DNA from: JBNLBT01 sp050303435
Lineage (GTDB): Bacteria; Pseudomonadota; Gammaproteobacteria; Xanthomonadales; Marinicellaceae
Direction: 5' to 3'
Length of the DNA stretch: 20,476 nt
Assembly (NCBI GenBank): GCA_050303435.1
Contig: JBNLBT010000059.1
Coordinates: forward strand, 1 to 20,476
Part shown: positions 7,630 through 15,203 of the stretch, piece after piece
How the letters are laid out: the number at the start of each line of letters is the position of its first letter
Position numbering within the stretch: position 1 is the first letter of the stretch
The notes under the pieces: generated by a model
The model's database searches: none
Seen by the model: the letters and a program-made list of their open reading frames with translations, nothing else
What the model was told of the DNA's origin: nothing
Made by a program: the position numbers and the translations under genes

Positions 7630-9678
7630 ATGGGTCAACAAACCTCCCCCACCACGCCGTTGGTGGGTCCGCAGATGCAATTGGCAGAGTTCACGGTCAA
7701 AGCACTGATACTTGGCATCATTCTTTCCATGCTGCTGGCCGCTGCCAATGCCTACATTGGACTGCTGGTGGGGCTGACGGTATCGGCCTCCATTCCGGCA
7801 GCCGCCGCCTCCATGGGCTTGCTCCGCCTGTTCCGAAGATCCACAATCCTTGAAAACAACATGGTGCAGACCGCGGCCAGTGCCGGCGAATCGCTGGTGG
7901 CCGGCATCATCTTCACCATCCCTGCGCTGGTGATGATGAATGCCTGGAGCGGCTATTCCTACTGGCCCATGCTGTTCATCGGCGTGGTCGGCGGCGTCCT
8001 CGGCGTGGCCTTCACCATCCCGCTGCGCCGCGCCCTGATTGTTGAAGCACAGCTGAAATTTCCCGAAGGCGTGGCCACCTCAGAAGTGTTGAAAACCGGG
8101 GGCATTGTCACCAACCGCGACGCCGAAGACGTTGATCCGGAAGCCCAGAAAGCGGCGCGTTCGGGCTTTCGTTCCTTGCTGCAATCGGCCGGCATCGGTG
8201 CCTTGATCAAATTGCTGGATTCAGGCGTCGGCCTGCTGGCCAATGGCGTGGCCGCCACCCAGGCCTGGTTTAAAGGCAGTTACCTGTTCACCGGCAACAT
8301 CACCCTGTCACCGGCGCTGGTTGGGGTCGGCTACATCGTCGGCCTGAACATCGCCGTGCTGGTGTTCATCGGCGGGGTCATCGGCACACTCATCGGGGTG
8401 CCATTGAACTGGCTGTTCAACAACGAAGCGATCATGGTGAAAACCGGCATCGACGCGGCCACGCCGTGGAGTGAGTTGAGCAGCGCGCAATGGGGCGCAC
8501 TGGCCGGCCAGGCGTGGCAGGATTGCCGTCGCATCGGCGTGGGCGCCATGATGGTGGGTGGTCTGTGGTCCCTGATCTCACTGGCCAAACCACTGATCAA
8601 CGGCGTGAAAGCCAGCGTGCAGGCCTACCGCGACAACAAGAACAACCGCAGCGGCATTGCGCGCACCGAATTCGACACGCCGGTGCACTATGTATTGATT
8701 GTGGCTTTGTTGTCGATCGTGCCGCTGTTTTTTATCTTTCACAACGCCCTGGCCGAGTACCCGGATCGCGTGATGATCGCCACCGTAATGACCGTGCTGA
8801 TGCTGGTGTTCGGTTTCATTTTTTCCTCGGTGGCCGGCTACATGGCCGGTTTGGTCGGCAGTTCCAACAATCCCATTTCCGGGGTCACCATAGCCACCGT
8901 CATTGTGTCTGCTTTGATCCTGTTGCAACTGATGGGCAATGAAGGTCTGGCCGCCACACTGGGACCGATCGCGGTGATCTACCTGGCCGGTCTGATCTGT
9001 TCGGCCGCTGCCATTGCCGGTGACAACATGCAAGACCTCAAATGCGGCCACGTGGTCGGCGCCACGCCCTGGCGACAGCAGGTATTCCAGGTGATCGGCG
9101 TGATCGCCGCCGCCACCGTCATTCCGTTGGTGCTGCACGTGCTTGACACCGGCTACGGCATCGGCCGACCCAGCCCGATGAACCCCGATGCCACGCCGCT
9201 GGCGGCGCCGCAGGCCGGATTGATGCAGGCCCTCGCCTCAGGCATCTTCGGTGCCGGCATCGAGTGGAATTTCATCTTCATGGGCTTTGGTCTCGCGGTG
9301 GCCCTGATCATTCTGGACACCATTCAGCAGAAGCGCGGTTCATCGTTCAGATTTCCGGTGCTGGCGGTGGCCGTGGGCGTGTATCTGCCGCTCGGTCTGT
9401 CGGTGCCGATCTTCATCGGCGGCTTGCTGGCCCACTGGGTGCGCAAGCGCTCGGCCAATGAAGATGAAGCGGTGCGTCAGCGGCGCGAAAACAGCGGCTT
9501 GCTGACCGCCTCCGGCTTGATCACCGGCGAAGCCCTGATGGGCGTGCTGGTGGCGGTGATTGCCGCCTTTGTGATGCCACTGCCGCTGATCCAGAGCTTC
9601 GCCCTGGCCGGTGTGCTGGGCATCGCCGCGTTGCTGGGCGTGATTGTTTACCAATACCGCAAAAGCATGCGCGGCTGA
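7630..9678 (+). CDS. OPT-family (oligopeptide transporter) membrane protein
   Basis: The 682-residue protein is almost wholly hydrophobic, with about 14-16 membrane helices. It carries conserved stretches of bacterial OPT transporters (COG1297 / TIGR00733 type): NAYIGLLVGLTVSASIPAA near residue 40, the ENNMVQTAASAGES segment near 75, a SSNNPISGVTIATV stretch near 415 and GDNMQDLKCGHVVGATPWR near 465. OPT proteins are proton-coupled symporters taking up oligopeptides or metal chelates across the inner membrane. The substrate of this bacterial branch is not established. The start is supported by GAGGAG seven bases before the ATG. It appears monocistronic: its own promoter lies upstream, and a short hairpin and the mipA-like promoter lie downstream. 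Length is normal for the family and no frameshift is seen. Confidence 0.93.
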   Translation: MGQQTSPTTPLVGPQMQLAEFTVKALILGIILSMLLAAANAYIGLLVGLTVSASIPAAAASMGLLRLFRRSTILENNMVQTAASAGESLVAGIIFTIPALVMMNAWSGYSYWPMLFIGVVGGVLGVAFTIPLRRALIVEAQLKFPEGVATSEVLKTGGIVTNRDAEDVDPEAQKAARSGFRSLLQSAGIGALIKLLDSGVGLLANGVAATQAWFKGSYLFTGNITLSPALVGVGYIVGLNIAVLVFIGGVIGTLIGVPLNWLFNNEAIMVKTGIDAATPWSELSSAQWGALAGQAWQDCRRIGVGAMMVGGLWSLISLAKPLINGVKASVQAYRDNKNNRSGIARTEFDTPVHYVLIVALLSIVPLFFIFHNALAEYPDRVMIATVMTVLMLVFGFIFSSVAGYMAGLVGSSNNPISGVTIATVIVSALILLQLMGNEGLAATLGPIAVIYLAGLICSAAAIAGDNMQDLKCGHVVGATPWRQQVFQVIGVIAAATVIPLVLHVLDTGYGIGRPSPMNPDATPLAAPQAGLMQALASGIFGAGIEWNFIFMGFGLAVALIILDTIQQKRGSSFRFPVLAVAVGVYLPLGLSVPIFIGGLLAHWVRKRSANEDEAVRQRRENSGLLTASGLITGEALMGVLVAVIAAFVMPLPLIQSFALAGVLGIAALLGVIVYQYRKSMRG

Positions 9679-9712
9679 AGCACCGGGCGTTGCGCAGCCG
9701 CTGTGAAGATGC

Positions 9713-9727
9713 CGGTGGTTGCCACCG
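9713..9727 (+). terminator. Short GC hairpin after the OPT gene
   Basis: CGGTGG and CCACCG form a six-base stem around a TTG loop, 34 bases after the OPT stop. There is no T-tract; it might end or slow transcription ahead of the next promoter, but evidence is weak. Confidence 0.25.
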
Positions 9728-9741
9728 CGCAGCCTCTGCAG

Positions 9742-9758
9742 TAACATTTGCTTACAAA
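9742..9758 (+). promoter_or_regulatory. Putative RstA-like box upstream of the MipA/OmpV gene
   Basis: Two half-sites, TAACA (9742-9746) and TTACA (9752-9756), lie 10 bp apart, one helical turn, as expected for an OmpR/PhoB-family dimer. The stretch AACATTTGCTTACA differs from the E. coli RstA box (TACATnTnGTTACA) at two fixed positions. The same arrangement with an identical TGCTTACAAA occurs at 13206-13222. Centred near -48 relative to the inferred start at 9797, it is placed for activation by the response regulator encoded in the same operon. Confidence 0.5.
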
Positions 9759-9771
9759 TTCGCCAGGATTG

Positions 9772-9799
9772 CATCGGCGGGGTATAATCCCCGCCGATG
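9772..9799 (+). promoter_or_regulatory. Inverted repeat around the TATAAT box, ending in the start codon
   Basis: The left arm CATCGGCGGGG (9772-9782) is the exact reverse complement of the right arm CCCCGCCGATG (9789-9799). The six bases between are TATAAT (9783-9788), a consensus -10 box. The last three bases of the right arm are the ATG at 9797. Eight bases separate the -10 box from the A of ATG, so transcription from it would begin at or beside the start codon. In a longer transcript the repeat would fold into an 11-bp stem hiding the AUG. Confidence 0.7.
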
Positions 9800-10687
9800 G
9801 ATGATGCGCACTTTCCAATGATATTTTCAGCGGCCTCAGCCCGGCGCTGGCTGCTCGTCGTGCTCACCGCTGGGGTGCTGACGGCTGCACACGCGGCTGA
9901 GCCCTCCGCCCCCGAACAACGCGAACGGTCCTGGGATCTGGGCATTGCACTGGGGTACGGCGTGAAAAGCAACCCGTTTGTCGGCGCCGACGACCTGCGC
10001 ACGCCCCTGAGCCTTGACGTGGCCTGGTACGGCGAGCGGTTTTTTTTCGACAACGGGGATTTCGGTGCCACGCTGCACGACAGCCCGACACTGGGCATCA
10101 ATCTGTTGGCGCGCTTTTCCAGCGAACGCATTTACCGATCTTATTTCAACGACCTCGCCATCAACACCATCACAGGCAGCGCCAATCCACCCGGCTTTGT
10201 GCCATCCATTGTGCCATCCACCGGCAGCCCATCAGAAACCGACATTGAGTTGCCGGACCGGGATTTCGCCCTCAACGCCGGCGTGGAAATTCTCTGGGGC
10301 GGTGCGTTCGGGGTGCTGCACGGTCAATGGACCCACGACATCAGCAACACCCACCAAGGCCATGAACTGTGGCTGGAGTACAGCCGCAGCTGGCGTCATC
10401 GGCGACTCTCACTCAGGCCATCGTTGGGCATCAGCCGCTTGAGTGAAAACCTGGTGAACTATTACTACGGCATCGACCCCGACACGCTGCCGATTCCGGT
10501 GCCTTACCAGGGTCAGGACAGCCTCAATGCCTTTGCCACACTGGGCATGAGCTGGACAATCAACGCCCATCTGGATGTGGTCGCGCGGATTGAATATGAA
10601 CGCTTTGATTCAGCCATCCAGCGCAGCCCTCTGGTCAAAGACAACCACAGCCGCGCCGTGTTTGCCGGCCTGTTTTATCATTTTTAA
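9797..10687 (+). CDS. MipA/OmpV family outer membrane protein
   Basis: The 296-residue precursor has a signal peptide (cut probably after residue 33, AHA) and then alternating amphipathic beta-strands, ending in the Phe (FYHF) used for outer membrane insertion. The segments LGIALGYGVKSNPFVGAD, LDVAWYGERFFFDNGDFG and the GISRLSENLVNYYYGI strand are typical of the MipA/OmpV family (PF06629). The family is linked to envelope and murein scaffolding in E. coli and to osmotic response in Vibrio; the exact function here is unknown. The first ATG (9797) and one at 9818 are both in front of the signal core; 9797 is favoured by the -10 box and is possibly leaderless. The DUF3019-like gene starts four bases after its stop, so it heads the operon with the two-component genes. 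Confidence 0.9.
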   Translation: MDDAHFPMIFSAASARRWLLVVLTAGVLTAAHAAEPSAPEQRERSWDLGIALGYGVKSNPFVGADDLRTPLSLDVAWYGERFFFDNGDFGATLHDSPTLGINLLARFSSERIYRSYFNDLAINTITGSANPPGFVPSIVPSTGSPSETDIELPDRDFALNAGVEILWGGAFGVLHGQWTHDISNTHQGHELWLEYSRSWRHRRLSLRPSLGISRLSENLVNYYYGIDPDTLPIPVPYQGQDSLNAFATLGMSWTINAHLDVVARIEYERFDSAIQRSPLVKDNHSRAVFAGLFYHF

Positions 10688-10691
10688 AGCA

Positions 10692-11114
10692 ATGCCCTCT
10701 GCCCTGCCAAACTTGAACCACTGCCTGATCTGCGCGCTGTTGACGTTTGGGCTGTCCCCGGCGATCGCGGCGCAGCCGAGCACTGAAATCAGCCTGCACG
10801 TGCAACCCAACATCTGCATCAGCCCGCGCGGTCAGGCCCATTGCATCAGCACGCTGCTGGTGACCTGGCAGGCGCGCGACGCCGATCATTTCTGTTTGCA
10901 CAGTGATTACCGGGCACGCACCCAACTGGGGTGCTGGCAAGAGGCGACCGAGGGGCGCTACAAACACCACGTGCTGCTCAACAGTCGCTTGAACTATTGG
11001 ATCACCCGGCACGGAGATGAGCGACCGCTGGCCGATGCCCAGGTGCAACTGGCCTTGCTCAAACCGCACCGCAAGCAACCGGCCAGACGCAGCCGCTTGC
11101 CCTGGAGCCTGTAA
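10692..11114 (+). CDS. Exported DUF3019-like protein with four cysteines
   Basis: This 140-residue precursor has a signal peptide ending near residue 27 (PAIAA). The mature part shows the LHVQPNICISPRGQAHC start, VTWQ, FCLHSD and LGCW pieces that resemble the DUF3019 family. Its four mature cysteines (42, 51, 68, 81) could form two disulfides in the periplasm. The C-terminus is basic (KPHRKQPARRSR). It starts four bases after the mipA-like stop and ends two bases before the response regulator ATG, so all are co-translated. My recollection is that DUF3019 genes accompany MipA and RstA-like genes in other gammaproteobacteria, which suggests a periplasmic partner of the sensor kinase; no function is established. 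No strong ribosome binding site is visible, so translation is probably coupled. Confidence 0.75.
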   Translation: MPSALPNLNHCLICALLTFGLSPAIAAQPSTEISLHVQPNICISPRGQAHCISTLLVTWQARDADHFCLHSDYRARTQLGCWQEATEGRYKHHVLLNSRLNYWITRHGDERPLADAQVQLALLKPHRKQPARRSRLPWSL

Positions 11115-11116
11115 CC

Positions 11117-11845
11117 ATGCGAGTGGCGCAACCGCCCCTGGAAGCCCGCCTGCTGGTGGTTGAAGACGACGTCGCACTGGCGCAATTGATTGAACGCTTT
11201 TTCACCCGCGCGGGCTTTGCCGTTGAGATCGTCCACAGCGGCACTGAAGCCCTGGAAATGTGTCGTGAACGGCCACCGGAAATGGTGATACTTGACCTCA
11301 ACCTGCCGGACATGAACGGCACCCGAGTGTGCCGTGCATTGCGGACTTATTACACCGGCTGGATACTGATCTTGACCGCTTCCAGCAGTGACCACGACCA
11401 GATCTTCTGTTTCGAGATCGGCGCCGATGATTTTGTCACCAAACCGGTGGAGCCCTGGGTGTTGCTGGCGCGCGTAAACACCTTGCTGAAGCGCCACAGA
11501 AAAGCCGACGCGGCGGATGCAACGGGTGACGGCGACTGGGTGTTTGGCACCCTGCGCATCCAGTCCCAGGCGCGCACCGCCACGCTGAATCGAAGACCCA
11601 TTCAATTGACCACGCACGAATTTGATTTGCTGCAGTTGCTGGCCAGTCACGCCGGGCACATTCTTTCGCGCGATGACATCCACCGCGCTTTGCGCGGTTA
11701 TGGCTACGATGGCAGCGATCGCGCCATCGATGTGAAGATTTCGCGCCTGCGCAAAAAGCTGGGGGACGACGCGACGGATCCGCAGCGCATCAAAACCGTC
11801 TGGGGCAAAGGGTATTTGTTCGTGCCGTCGGCCTGGAACGCCTGA
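11117..11845 (+). CDS. OmpR/PhoB-family response regulator, RstA-like
   Basis: The 242-residue protein has a receiver domain (about 11-126) with the acidic pair Asp17/Asp18, phospho-acceptor Asp60 (VILDLNLPD), Thr87 and Lys109. A winged-helix DNA-binding domain follows (about 142-240; THEFDLLQLLASHAGHILSRDDI, RAIDVKISRLRKKLGDD and TVWGKGYLFVP). The receiver stretch LRTYYTGWILILTASSSDHD and the following GADDF segment resembles E. coli RstA more than OmpR or PhoB. It starts two bases after the DUF3019-like gene and its stop overlaps the kinase ATG by one base (TGATG). It should be phosphorylated by that kinase and bind paired direct repeats; two candidate sites flank this operon. The symbol is withheld because orthology with rstA is not proven. 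Confidence 0.92.
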   Translation: MRVAQPPLEARLLVVEDDVALAQLIERFFTRAGFAVEIVHSGTEALEMCRERPPEMVILDLNLPDMNGTRVCRALRTYYTGWILILTASSSDHDQIFCFEIGADDFVTKPVEPWVLLARVNTLLKRHRKADAADATGDGDWVFGTLRIQSQARTATLNRRPIQLTTHEFDLLQLLASHAGHILSRDDIHRALRGYGYDGSDRAIDVKISRLRKKLGDDATDPQRIKTVWGKGYLFVPSAWNA

Positions 11846-13161
11846 TGCCGCTCAATTTCGATGATTTCAAATTTTCCGGCCGACTGTTTTTTCGCTTTTA
11901 TCTGTTGTTGGTGCTCGGCATTGTGCTGATCGGCAGTCTGATCGAATATTTGCACAATCGCCGGGTGCACAGCAGTTGGAATGCACAAATGCATGCCCTG
12001 TACGCGCCCCATTTCATTGCCATCGGAGCGGCCATCCAGGACACACCGGCCGATGCCCGGAGCGACCGAGTGGCGGAACTGGCGGCGCTCAGCGGTTTGC
12101 GCATGCGCGCACACGACTTGAGTGATTTCGCCGGCGATGTGGACACCCTGAACGCGCTGCAACAAGGGCAGATGGTGTCCCTGTACGACGCGGACGATCG
12201 CCTCACCCTGTACCAGCGACTCATCAACAGCGCGCTGGTGCTGTCTGTGCAGCCGGATCTCGGGGACGTGTTGAATCAGCAAAACCGTCCGCTGGTGATT
12301 TTCTTCTACGCCCTGATGGCGGTGATTGTATTGTTGCTGCTGTGGCCTTTGTCCAACCAGTTGTTGAAAATCAAAACAGCCACTCGCCAAATTGGCCGTG
12401 GGGATTTTTCCACACGCATACACGTCAATGAACGTTCGGCGCTGGCGCCGGTTGAACTCAAGTTCAACGAGATGGCCGGGCGCATTGAACAACTCATGCT
12501 GTCGCAACGCGCACTGATCAACTCGGTGTCACACGAATTGCGCACGCCGTTGGCGCGCTTGAAATTTCGTCTGGAAGACATCGCCGCGCAGCTCGGCGCG
12601 GGTCAGCTGGCCGAGGCCTTCAAACACATTGAACAGGACGTCACCGAGCTTGAACAACTGACCGATGAAATGCTCAGTTACGCGGAAATCACCCAGTCCG
12701 ATCGGATGCAAAAACATACGCACCCTGTGGCCGCGCTGATCGATGAAGTGATCCGCGCGCACCCGAACCCGGACGTGCAAATCCACGTGGAGGCCGGGCC
12801 GGGCATCGATGATGACACCGCGTTGTTGTGCAACCGATTGCACCTGCAGCGCGCCCTGGGCAATGTGTTGCGCAATGCCCTGCGACACGCGCGCAGTCTT
12901 ATCCAAGTTCGGTTTCAGCGCAATGGAGACTGGTTGGAGGTTGATATATGCGATGACGGCCCCGGCATCGATGCGTCCATCCGTGACCGCATTTTCCAGG
13001 CCTTTGTGAAATCCTCACGCCCCGGCTCAACACAATACGGACTGGGATTGGCCATCGCACGCAACATCGCTGAAAAACACGGCGGCGAGTTGATTCTCGC
13101 GGCTGAAGACCCATGCCCGGGCGCCGCGTTCCGCTTCAGGCTGCCACTGACCACACATTGA
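11845..13161 (+). CDS. Membrane sensor histidine kinase, RstB-like
   Basis: The 438-residue protein has a first membrane helix (about 16-34), a periplasmic sensor region of roughly 110 residues (38-149), a second helix (about 150-169) and a HAMP linker (170-220). The dimerisation helix carries the phospho-accepting His230 in SVSHELRTPLARLKFRLE. The catalytic domain shows the N box (LGNVLRNALRHA), DICDDGPGI and the GLGLAIARNIAEKHGG G2 box. The H-box context resembles E. coli RstB. All residues needed for activity are present. It is the last gene of the operon. A MipA-type outer-membrane protein and a cysteine-bearing periplasmic protein in the same operon point to an envelope signal, but the ligand is unknown. 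Confidence 0.92.
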   Translation: MPLNFDDFKFSGRLFFRFYLLLVLGIVLIGSLIEYLHNRRVHSSWNAQMHALYAPHFIAIGAAIQDTPADARSDRVAELAALSGLRMRAHDLSDFAGDVDTLNALQQGQMVSLYDADDRLTLYQRLINSALVLSVQPDLGDVLNQQNRPLVIFFYALMAVIVLLLLWPLSNQLLKIKTATRQIGRGDFSTRIHVNERSALAPVELKFNEMAGRIEQLMLSQRALINSVSHELRTPLARLKFRLEDIAAQLGAGQLAEAFKHIEQDVTELEQLTDEMLSYAEITQSDRMQKHTHPVAALIDEVIRAHPNPDVQIHVEAGPGIDDDTALLCNRLHLQRALGNVLRNALRHARSLIQVRFQRNGDWLEVDICDDGPGIDASIRDRIFQAFVKSSRPGSTQYGLGLAIARNIAEKHGGELILAAEDPCPGAAFRFRLPLTTH

Positions 13162-13205
13162 ACACGCGGCCGCCTGCTGGCCGTTCCAGTGGCTGAAACA
13201 TTCAC

Positions 13206-13222
13206 TTACAAATGCTTACAAA
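13206..13222 (+). promoter_or_regulatory. Putative RstA-like box upstream of the SIMPL gene
   Basis: TTACA (13206-13210) and TTACA (13216-13220) repeat at exactly 10 bp, within CTTACAAATG followed by CTTACAAA. TACAAATGCTTACA differs from the E. coli RstA box at two positions. TGCTTACAAA (13213-13222) is identical to 9749-9758 before the MipA-like gene. The site is centred about 52 bases before the inferred transcription start. Confidence 0.5.
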
Positions 13223-13252
13223 GTCACAACACATGGATGGGGTGGGCTGCCC

Positions 13253-13258
13253 TATACT
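13253..13258 (+). promoter_or_regulatory. -10 box (TATACT) for the SIMPL gene
   Basis: TATACT matches the consensus at five of six positions. It gives a leader of about 36 bases containing the ribosome binding site TAGGAG (13289-13294). The -35 region (around 13230-13235) is poor, which fits dependence on an activator bound at 13206-13222. Confidence 0.5.
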
Positions 13259-13300
13259 GTGCCTGAATCAACCATTGACACCAATCCATAGGAGACTATC

Positions 13301-13987
13301 ATGCAAAAAATAATACACCTTGCCGCGCTGCTTCTGATCCCCATGATCGCTGCCGCGCAATTGACCGAAGACACCCTGACCGTGTCCGGACAGGGTCACA
13401 TCGACACCCTGCACGATGAGGCCACTGTGCGCGCTTCGGTGATCAGCAAAGAGGCCACGGCTGACGCCGCAATCAACATCAACGCCACGCGCATGAATTC
13501 AGTTCTCAATGCCTTGCAACAAGTGGGCATTGGCTCAGATCAATTGAGCACCGGCCAATTTTCGTTTAACCCCAGCTATCGCTACGACGGTGGTCAGCAA
13601 CTTTTTGATGGCTATGAAGTCCGCAACAGTCTGAAGATCAAACTGACCGATGTCGACAGCATCGGACCAATCATTGACCTGATCATAGAAGCCGGCGCCA
13701 GTCGCATTCAAGGCGTTACTTTTGATGTCAGCAACAGCGAAAGCGCCACCCGCACCGCGATCGAACGGGCGCATCAAGACGCCGCAAGCAAAGCCCAGAT
13801 TCTGGCCAACGCCGCTGGGGTCAATCTGGGGGCAGCCAAGGTAATTCAATTGAGCACCAGTCACAGCGCGCTCAGCCCGGACAACGGCAACCTGCCTCCC
13901 ACTGTGGACCTTTCCTCAACGCCCATACTGCCCGGCAACGACGGCATCAGCGCATCGGTCACCGTGCAATACAGCATCCATCAATAA
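13301..13987 (+). CDS. Periplasmic SIMPL (DUF541) domain protein
   Basis: The 228-residue precursor has a signal peptide (cut near residue 19, IAAA) and a full SIMPL/DUF541 domain (PF04402). Characteristic parts are LTVSGQGHIDTLHDEATVR near the N-terminus, FNPSYRYDGGQQLFDGYEVRN, the VDSIGPIIDLIIEAGASRIQ segment and the closing ISASVTVQYSI strand. E. coli YggE is the best-known relative, an envelope protein linked to oxidative stress. It begins 139 bases after the histidine kinase stop with a good ribosome binding site (TAGGAG) and its own -10 box. A site like the one before the MipA-like gene suggests shared control. Downstream it converges with the aldolase-like gene across a strong hairpin. 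Confidence 0.9.
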   Translation: MQKIIHLAALLLIPMIAAAQLTEDTLTVSGQGHIDTLHDEATVRASVISKEATADAAININATRMNSVLNALQQVGIGSDQLSTGQFSFNPSYRYDGGQQLFDGYEVRNSLKIKLTDVDSIGPIIDLIIEAGASRIQGVTFDVSNSESATRTAIERAHQDAASKAQILANAAGVNLGAAKVIQLSTSHSALSPDNGNLPPTVDLSSTPILPGNDGISASVTVQYSIHQ

Positions 13988-14006
13988 ATCAAACGGCCCA
14001 GGACTT

Positions 14007-14034
14007 CGGGAACGCGCGTCTGAGCGTGTTCCCG
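14007..14034. terminator. Strong hairpin between convergent genes
   Basis: CGGGAACGCG (14007-14016) pairs with CGTGTTCCCG (14025-14034) over ten base pairs (one G-U) with an eight-base loop. It lies in the 55 bases between the convergent SIMPL and aldolase-like stops, where a bidirectional terminator is expected. No T-tract follows on either strand. Confidence 0.5.
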
Positions 14035-14042
14035 GGATCCGT

Positions 14043-15131
14043 TCACTGGCTTGACTGTGCGTTTGCTTGCACGGCCTGCTGAAACACCTGCAACACCGAC
14101 CTCAATTCATCTTCCTGCATGCCGCAGATCACATCGCCGACGGTCCATTCCACCCGACACCGTTGCGGATTGGCCAAAGCGGTGGCGCGGTTGAATAAAA
14201 TAAGGCCATGCTTTTGCTTCACTGCATCGCGCATGCACAGCGCCGTTTCCACGTCCATCGGCAAATGAAAATGCAACATGTTGACGTGCACTTCGGCGGG
14301 GTTGACCCGCAGCGCCGGGAAATCCTTAATCAGTGCATACAAACGGCGGGTGGCGTCAAGGCAATCCGGCAACTTCGCCAGGCGCTCGCGCCATTGCATC
14401 GCCGCGGCCAGCACGTAAGGCGTGCGGTGATAGACATTGCCACCACGGCGAATCATGGCCCTGCGCATGCGTGCAATGGTTTCAACGTCGGACAAAAGCA
14501 ATGCCCCACCCCAGCCGCCCAGGCCTTTGTACAGCGACACATACACGCTGTCGGCACCGGCACACAGCGCCGCCGGTGAGCGCCCCCAGCCACACGCCGC
14601 TTCCCACAAACGCGCGCCGTCGATGTGCATGTGGATGCCGTGGGCGCGGCATTGGGCTTTGAGTTCACAGAACGCGTGCCAGGAGGGCAACTGACCACCG
14701 ATTTCACGCATCGGCACTTCGTACAGAATGGCCGCCGGCCGAGGTGTCAGGGACTGCAGATCCGACCAGTCCCACACCGCATCGTCGGCCCCCACCGTGA
14801 CCGGTTGATGGGCGTAGAGTTGGTGATTGTCCAGTTCATGCAGCAAAAGGTGTGCGGTGGCGTGCATGGCCACCCGCGGATTTTCAGCGTGCCTGGCCAC
14901 GCGGTCCAGCAGAATCGACTGCGCCAGGGTGCCGGTGATGACAAAACAGGCCGCCGGCATGTCCAGCAACTCGGCAATGTCTTTTTCCAATGTTTGAATC
15001 AGCGCGCCTTCACCGTACACGTCGTGAGCCGCGCCGTATTGATCTGCCCACGCCGCCATGCGGCGCAACTCATCCGCCAGCGCGGGGCTGCGGTGTCCGC
15101 TGATGTGCCGAGGGGTCGTGGACACGGCCAA
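14043..15131 (-). CDS. Threonine-aldolase-like PLP enzyme (beta-eliminating lyase family)
   Basis: The 362-residue product has the fold-type I features of the threonine aldolase / beta-eliminating lyase group (PF01212): YGEGALIQTLEKDIAELL near residue 39, a MHIDGARLWEA segment with the cofactor Asp171 and Arg174, and the Schiff-base Lys202 in VSLYKGLGGWGG. It would use pyridoxal phosphate in the cytosol to cleave a beta-hydroxy amino acid such as L-threonine. It is more divergent than typical LtaE, so the substrate is uncertain. The start is odd: no ATG lies before residue 25, and a TGA stands two codons upstream of the TTG at 15131. That leaves TTG (15131) or GTG (15125), neither with a ribosome binding site. 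It follows the small charged protein on the same strand. Confidence 0.85.
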   Translation of the reverse strand: MAVSTTPRHISGHRSPALADELRRMAAWADQYGAAHDVYGEGALIQTLEKDIAELLDMPAACFVITGTLAQSILLDRVARHAENPRVAMHATAHLLLHELDNHQLYAHQPVTVGADDAVWDWSDLQSLTPRPAAILYEVPMREIGGQLPSWHAFCELKAQCRAHGIHMHIDGARLWEAACGWGRSPAALCAGADSVYVSLYKGLGGWGGALLLSDVETIARMRRAMIRRGGNVYHRTPYVLAAAMQWRERLAKLPDCLDATRRLYALIKDFPALRVNPAEVHVNMLHFHLPMDVETALCMRDAVKQKHGLILFNRATALANPQRCRVEWTVGDVICGMQEDELRSVLQVFQQAVQANAQSSQ

Positions 15132-15152
15132 TATTCAGCGCGAGATGGCAAG

Positions 15153-15176
15153 CGACACAGGGTCGGGGTTGTGTCG
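15153..15176 (-). other. Hairpin between the small gene and the aldolase-like gene
   Basis: CGACACA (15153-15159) and TGTGTCG (15170-15176) form a perfect seven-base stem with a ten-base loop. On the minus strand it lies 22 bases before the aldolase-like start and 28 bases after the small gene's stop. No T-tract follows; it could attenuate read-through or influence translation, but nothing proves either. Confidence 0.35.
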
Positions 15177-15203
15177 GCTGCAGTTCATTCTCTGTTGTCG
15201 CGC

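Noticed and set aside
10575..10691. In-frame N-terminal extension of the DUF3019-like gene
   Set aside because: It overlaps the end of the mipA-like gene, and the signal peptide begins at the ATG at 10692.
13167..13183. Five-base hairpin CGGCC/GGCCG after the histidine kinase gene
   Set aside because: Too short and without a T-tract to call a terminator in GC-rich DNA.
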